Assembly: GCA_037577475.1 (NCBI GenBank)
Contig: CM075193.1
Coordinates: 5,300,685-5,364,684 of the forward strand
DNA from: Chaunax sp. Z400
Taxonomy: Eukaryota; Chordata; Actinopteri; Lophiiformes; Chaunacidae
DNA: 64,000 nucleotides
Direction of reading: 5' to 3'
The translations under genes and the position numbers were made by a program. Shown one piece after another: positions 60,041 through 64,000 of this stretch. Under the pieces are notes generated by a model. That model did no database searches, was not told the origin of the DNA, and was given only the letters and a program-made list of their open reading frames with translations. Within the stretch, counting starts at the first letter, position 1; each line of letters begins with the position of its first letter.

Positions 60041-60144
60041 GTTAATGAATCTGTAAAGTATGAAAGTGATGCTCAACAAACACCAGAGTGATACAAACTG
60101 CCTGAAATGAAGCAGTGACCCCAGAGAGTTTGAGGTCAGGGGTC

Positions 60145-60345
60145 TCAGGTAAGAATTGTAAATGACATGTTCACCCCGGGGCCGTTTTCAAATACGTTTC
60201 TGAGGAGAGGATGAGACCCACTCATTTCTCCACTGTCTTCATTGACGGGTCTTAGGGGAGTGATATTCCAGCATGGAAGTGTAATGAACTTGTTTTCCTT
60301 CTCTAAACCCCCAATGCTGTCTCCTAAATCATCTGCGCAGCACAT
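60145..60345 (-). CDS. Exon-like open segment, doubtful
   Basis: A 66-codon minus-strand frame ends with TGA at 60145-60147. It contains ADDLGDSIGGLEKENKFITL and later GEMSGSHPLLRNVFENGPGV, with no low complexity. The 5' side has only a weak acceptor (gctgcgcag). A good plus-strand donor consensus (ctcag|gtaagaat at 60150) overlaps its end and argues that the strand is uncertain. Unrecognised; chance is possible. Confidence 0.15.
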   Translation of the reverse strand: MCCADDLGDSIGGLEKENKFITLPCWNITPLRPVNEDSGEMSGSHPLLRNVFENGPGVNMSFTILT

Positions 60346-60884
60346 AAGCCACCATCCTCTCCGTCACAGCTGCACTTGCTCTGAACATGTTGGTTATAAG
60401 TTCATACATACCTTCTGTCCGGCTGCCTTTATCGGGAGCTTTGCAGATTCGAAATGATCAAACGTTAAATAATATTCCATAATATTAATACAGACAGAAT
60501 TCGTCCATCCTCGTCTTTTACTGCTCAATACACAGCAAGACAGCTCGTCATAAACTCTTTTCTTTAACACAACGATGTTTGACGTTTCAGAGTCGACTCT
60601 CTAATCCTGTATGTTTCTTTATATTCCTACTGAGTGTTTATATAGACTTTGACATTAATTATAACATTATTCTGGGTTGGTAAATTATTTCTGTCGTTTC
60701 GTTTTCATAAAGCTTCTATGAGACTAACAGATATGCTGCACATTACTGTCAGTTTAACGTGTTTCCCTTTAAGGTTAACTTAACTTGACCATCAGCTCTG
60801 ACCTCACAGAGCTCCACCGATGCCATTAAACTAAAACCTGAGCAAAGACAAACAATCCAGAATCCAGAATAAAGATCCAGAATT

Positions 60885-61040
60885 TGCATCGATACCTGGA
60901 TCTGCCTGAAGATGTGATCAACTATTAGTTGGTTCCAAATCCCCCCCCCTTCGCAAAATGTAATCAGAATCCTTTGACAACCTTTCGAGATGTCTTGCAG
61001 ACCAACAGACTAATAAGCTGGTCACCTTTACTCCTTCCTT
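60885..61040 (+). repeat. Fragment of the 'cctccgcc...ggcggagg' family
   Basis: 'gcatcgatacctggatctgc' and 'tttgacaacctttcgagatg', then 'cagaccaacagactaataag', match interior family wording. A C-run lies at 60943-60950. Confidence 0.4.
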
Positions 61041-61332
61041 TTGGATTTAAATGTTTTGGGTGATGAAGAAACAAACTAAAGTCTCATTTTGCTGCAGTGC
61101 ATTTTTTAAATTCTTTTGATAATTTAATTTCCAAGCACATCCAGTTATGGAAGTTTTTTTTTTTTAAGTTTAATTTGATTCTCTTTTCTTTATCTTTAAA
61201 AAATAAATAAATAAATTGGAAATCAAAACAGTAGATTTTGTGAACACTACGCGATTCCCCCTTCAGGTCTTCTTAGCACCCCTGCGAGGCCTGAGACAGA
61301 TGGGAAATTGCCGTGTGTGTGTCATATCCTGC

Positions 61333-61452
61333 TCAGGGTGAAGCCGTGAGTTCGACCCAGGTCTGCTCCTGGTTAGCTGAGCAGATCTTAATCTCCTGGG
61401 CGGACTGAGCCATGCATTTGTGGTATTCAAAGAGGATTGATGAGTAGCATTC
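61333..61452 (-). CDS. Exon-like open segment, possible terminal exon
   Basis: A minus-strand frame of 39 codons plus a TGA stop (61333-61335) contains three evenly spaced cysteines: ECYSSILFEYHKC, then MAQSAQEIKIC, and ends TWVELTASP. If an exon, it starts after 'aatcaag' at 61453, but the upstream tract there is poly-A rather than pyrimidine, which is a clear weakness. It would join in phase 0 to the segment at 62205-62299. Two CX10C spacings are notable, but I do not recognise the family. Confidence 0.2.
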   Translation of the reverse strand, partial: ECYSSILFEYHKCMAQSAQEIKICSANQEQTWVELTASP

Positions 61453-61479
61453 CTTGATTTTTTTTTTTTTTTTTACCCC

Positions 61480-61790
61480 TGCCCTTCCCCGTGCCCCTCC
61501 AGTGATGTAATGACATTATCAATTAGAGCCCATTAATTTAGCAAAAACAAATAAGCACCACGGTACACCTTCCTTTCAAGCATGTGGTTCTGATTTCCTG
61601 GAAGTTTGTCAATGGCCGCTGTTCGGTTCATCTTTGGTCCGAGGTGGTGTGGCCAAGAGAGGTCATGCCTTTCTCCTCCCTTCAACTCCTTTCCTCCCCT
61701 CCATCTGAAGTCTTTCTCTGGTGCGTCTTCGTCTATAAGCTTTCATTCCATCCAGCTATCTGTCTTAAAGCTAGAGCTGCATAGTCTGTA
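61480..61790. promoter_or_regulatory. Candidate conserved non-coding element
   Basis: 'cattatcaattagagcccat' and 'taatttagcaaaaacaaata' (61513-61552), then a GC-balanced segment with 'gtttgtcaatggccgctgtt' (61604). Repeat-free; texture only. Confidence 0.33.
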
Positions 61791-62204
61791 GAAATATTCT
61801 CAACCAGCAATTAAATTGGTAGATTCAGGTGGGCCTGTGGTTTTTATTATTAACAGTTCTAAATATACAAATAAGACATTAGTTGACACAGAGCGTGTCA
61901 CAGTGTTTTATTTAATAATCAGAGTTATAAATGCTGTGTGGCTGAAGTTTCTAATCACTCTTGATGATACGTGAATAATCTATATAGAGGATCTCTGCAC
62001 AATGAGGTCAAAATACTTAACAAAGAGGAAAGGATCTCTGTAAGACTTCACATGTAAGCCAAACTGTTCCTTTTGCTTTGAGTAAAAATGTTTTGGTTGG
62101 AATAGAAAGAAAAAAAAAGAGCACATCGAGTGAAGGCCTTTTCCATGTCTTCTTTTGCAGGTGAGGGCGAAGCTGTAGCTCTGAGAGATAAACATATAAT
62201 AAAC
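61791..62204. other. Non-coding spacer
   Basis: AT-rich; nothing recognised beyond the exon-like segment that follows on the minus strand. Confidence 0.4.
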
Positions 62205-62299
62205 CTTTAACTTCCGGGGCGCGACGCTGTCAGCGACCCGCAGCTTGTTTGTATCCAACACTTTCAGCTCCTGCCCTCTGGGAAAAGGTTTAAAGTCCC
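62205..62299 (-). CDS. Exon-like open segment with good acceptor
   Basis: Minus strand: a strong 3' splice site (gatgtttttccttgcag) is followed by 95 bp that read, after a split first codon, DFKPFPRGQELKVLDTNKLR then VADSVAPRKLK, ending at a weak donor (ttaaag|gtttat). It retains several CpGs (gcgcgacg region) inside AT-rich DNA, which suggests constraint. Its end phase fits the segment at 61333-61452. No upstream exon with a matching phase was found, and I do not recognise the protein. Confidence 0.25.
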
Positions 62300-62735
62300 C
62301 TGCAAGGAAAAACATCTATAAAAGATTGTTTATTCCTATTGTTGTGAGACATCTTCATCAGTAAGAAATGAAAACTACCTCAGCACACAGCACTTTAGTT
62401 CCATTTACTGTTCCCTGATGTTTATCCTCACAGCTGAGTACTTATTGCTCTTTTTAATGTAGCCTCTATTGTGCTTTTTATTCTTTATTTTTCCTATGTA
62501 GCGTGTTTTTAACAGGTTTATCTGATTGTGAGATTTGTGTTTTTTATGTACTGTTGTACCCTTTCTCTTGCACATGCAGCCAAAGACAGATTTTGACATT
62601 GATTTTTCAATGACTTACTTCTTGTCTCCTCTATTATTTTATTATTTGGAAAATAAATAAAGTATAAATCATTTCATAATTATCTCTTCCAAGAAAAATA
62701 TTTTTTCATCGTCCCCTGTTTGTTTGTTTGTTTGT
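62300..62735. other. AT-rich non-coding spacer
   Basis: The 64-codon minus-strand frame here is lysine-rich because of base composition. No gene. Confidence 0.45.
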
Positions 62736-63240
62736 TAAATTGTTTGTTAAATTAGATTTAGAGGCAGATCTGGATCGAGGTGACGATCAAAGAAATCATT
62801 TTCACTTCGTTTAACATTGTGACATTCGTCACCTCTAGTACAAATAATAAAAATGCAGCTTAATGATGTAAATTTTAGAAGCATTTTTGTATTTAAACTG
62901 TGAAATATTATGTCTATTATCACTCTAATGTCTTCATAGTTGTCATATATAATTCCATTCCTCCATCATGTCTTCTCCTGTCTTCATGCATGTTGTTTTT
63001 ATCTTGATTTGAACATGACTAATCTGAAAATGAGAAATAAAACTTTGTGATATCACAGTCTTTTGTTATCTGCAGTCTTATTATAGATTCGGATTAGATA
63101 TGCTTTTACTTTGGTGACTGAATGACTGGGATGATATACATGCAGATGATGAAGCTTTCAACTTAGTTTAGGTCATTTTGTTTTTGCTGGCCGCAGTGCA
63201 GCCTTGGTGGAGGTCTGCACTCTCTGAGTGTTCCTCTAGT
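62725..63240 (+). repeat. Copy of the 'cctccgcc...ggcggagg' family with flanking module
   Basis: Starts with TTTG/TTGT units (62719-62750) and 'gaggcagatctggatcgagg', then 'ttttcacttcgtttaacatt'. 'cactctaatgtcttcatag' (62921) matches 4878, and 'cttattatagattcggatta' (63078) matches 27419. It ends ccttggtggaggtctgcact, then 'ctctgagtgttcctctagtt'. Among the more complete copies. Confidence 0.65.
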
Positions 63241-63309
63241 TCCAGTACAGATTCCCCGGGTCATAGTTCCAACACAGACAGCCACAGATCAGCCCGCCCC
63301 CCCCCGCGC

Positions 63310-63500
63310 CCATCTAGGTCTCTCCAATCACAGATTAGAGAGGTGTCCAAATTAGTCTCTTATCTGTCTGAAAATGTCTCCTATCAGATGAGTCATGTTG
63401 GCTAATTAGGAGATAATGATGTGATAATTTATCATTAATTGTGTTTTAAATACTGGTGTGTTCACTAATTCACTTTGACCTGAAGAAGACCATCTGTGGT
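63310..63500. promoter_or_regulatory. Candidate conserved non-coding element
   Basis: 'gtgtccaaattagtctctta', 'gttggctaattaggagataa' (63398) and 'aatttatcattaattgtg' (63426). Very dense in ATTA/TAATTA words directly after a repeat copy. Enhancer-like texture. Confidence 0.4.
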
Positions 63501-63926
63501 TGAATGTAAAAATGAGGTAAATCACTCATGTCTTCTTTTTGGTTCAGTAGTCGCTACCTTTCTGTCTCTCTTCATCAGGCTATACACCAATGGATGACTA
63601 GTTAAATGCACATAATTAAGCCGGACTACAACATGGCAGAAAGGAGGCACTGTTACTACCTCATCATAGAGGTGAAACAGCACAGACACCTCATTATGCC
63701 TTCATAGCATTCATACAGAATAAGACAGACAAAATGGGCTCAAGTCACAAAAATAAATCTACATCATTAAACATCAAACTATTTTATATTAATTATATAA
63801 ATCTTGAACTCAATAACCAACTTAAAGTAATTAGTAAATAAAGGTTCATACACAGCTTTGTATTCACTTGAATGAGAAACCTTTTGACTGGTACTGTGTG
63901 TAAATAAAAATAACCATAAAGAAATG
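63501..63926. other. Non-coding spacer
   Basis: Nothing recognised. Confidence 0.4.
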
Positions 63927-63960
63927 ATGTGTGTGTGTGTGTGTGTGCGTGGGTGGGGGG
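63927..63960. repeat. (TG)n microsatellite with G-rich tail
   Basis: About twelve TG units followed by gcgtgggtgggggg. Confidence 0.92.
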
Positions 63961-64000
63961 GTCATTTCAGGGTTAGGGCCTCTGTCAGAGTCAAGTTAGG

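Overview
This is a stretch of teleost nuclear DNA, probably from a spiny-rayed (percomorph) fish. I judge this from the repeat content: very long (CA)n and (AAT)n microsatellites, a tRNA-headed SINE-like repeat, several short inverted-repeat DNA transposons (MITEs) of types common in ray-finned fish, and one decayed Ty3/gypsy retrotransposon. No complete protein-coding gene, rRNA or functional tRNA can be supported. Almost all long open frames are chance or run through simple repeats.

Layout. 1-6 kb: AT-rich spacer with old dispersed repeats, including several copies of a family with 'cctccgcc...ggcggagg' ends. 6-19 kb: single-copy non-coding DNA with segments that look like conserved enhancers (about 8.1-9.0, 10.8-11.8 and 18.5-19.0 kb), interrupted by a 10/12-bp minisatellite at 15.6-16.1 kb. 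19-28 kb: a composite MITE at 19.8-20.5 kb, an enhancer-like block at 21.1-21.5 kb, (CA)n and (AAT)n arrays and more repeats. 27.9-29.0 kb: the best exon-like structure in the window, three short plus-strand open segments with in-phase splice signals and a final stop; I do not recognise the product. 30-35.2 kb: SINE-like repeat, hAT-like MITE and the gypsy remnant. 35-45 kb: mostly enhancer-like spacer plus two tandem MITE copies at 41.0-42.0 kb. 46-48.5 kb: a 477-bp (CA)n array with a hidden higher-order repeat, an opposing (TG)n array, and a MITE with clear ends. 49-55 kb: two inverted copies of an unnamed roughly 300-bp family. 55-60 kb: decayed MITEs with CACTGCAAAAA ends. 59.6-62.3 kb: several minus-strand exon-like open segments of low confidence.

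The most economical reading is a gene desert of the regulatory type that surrounds developmental transcription-factor genes. Long single-copy segments rich in homeodomain-like TAATTA/ATTA words alternate with repeat-filled gaps. The target gene is not in the window and cannot be named from it. There are no operons or cooperating genes; what can be read is the layering of mobile elements, the structure of the satellites, and a few candidate exons. No alignment or database search was possible, so all conservation and family calls rest on pattern recognition.
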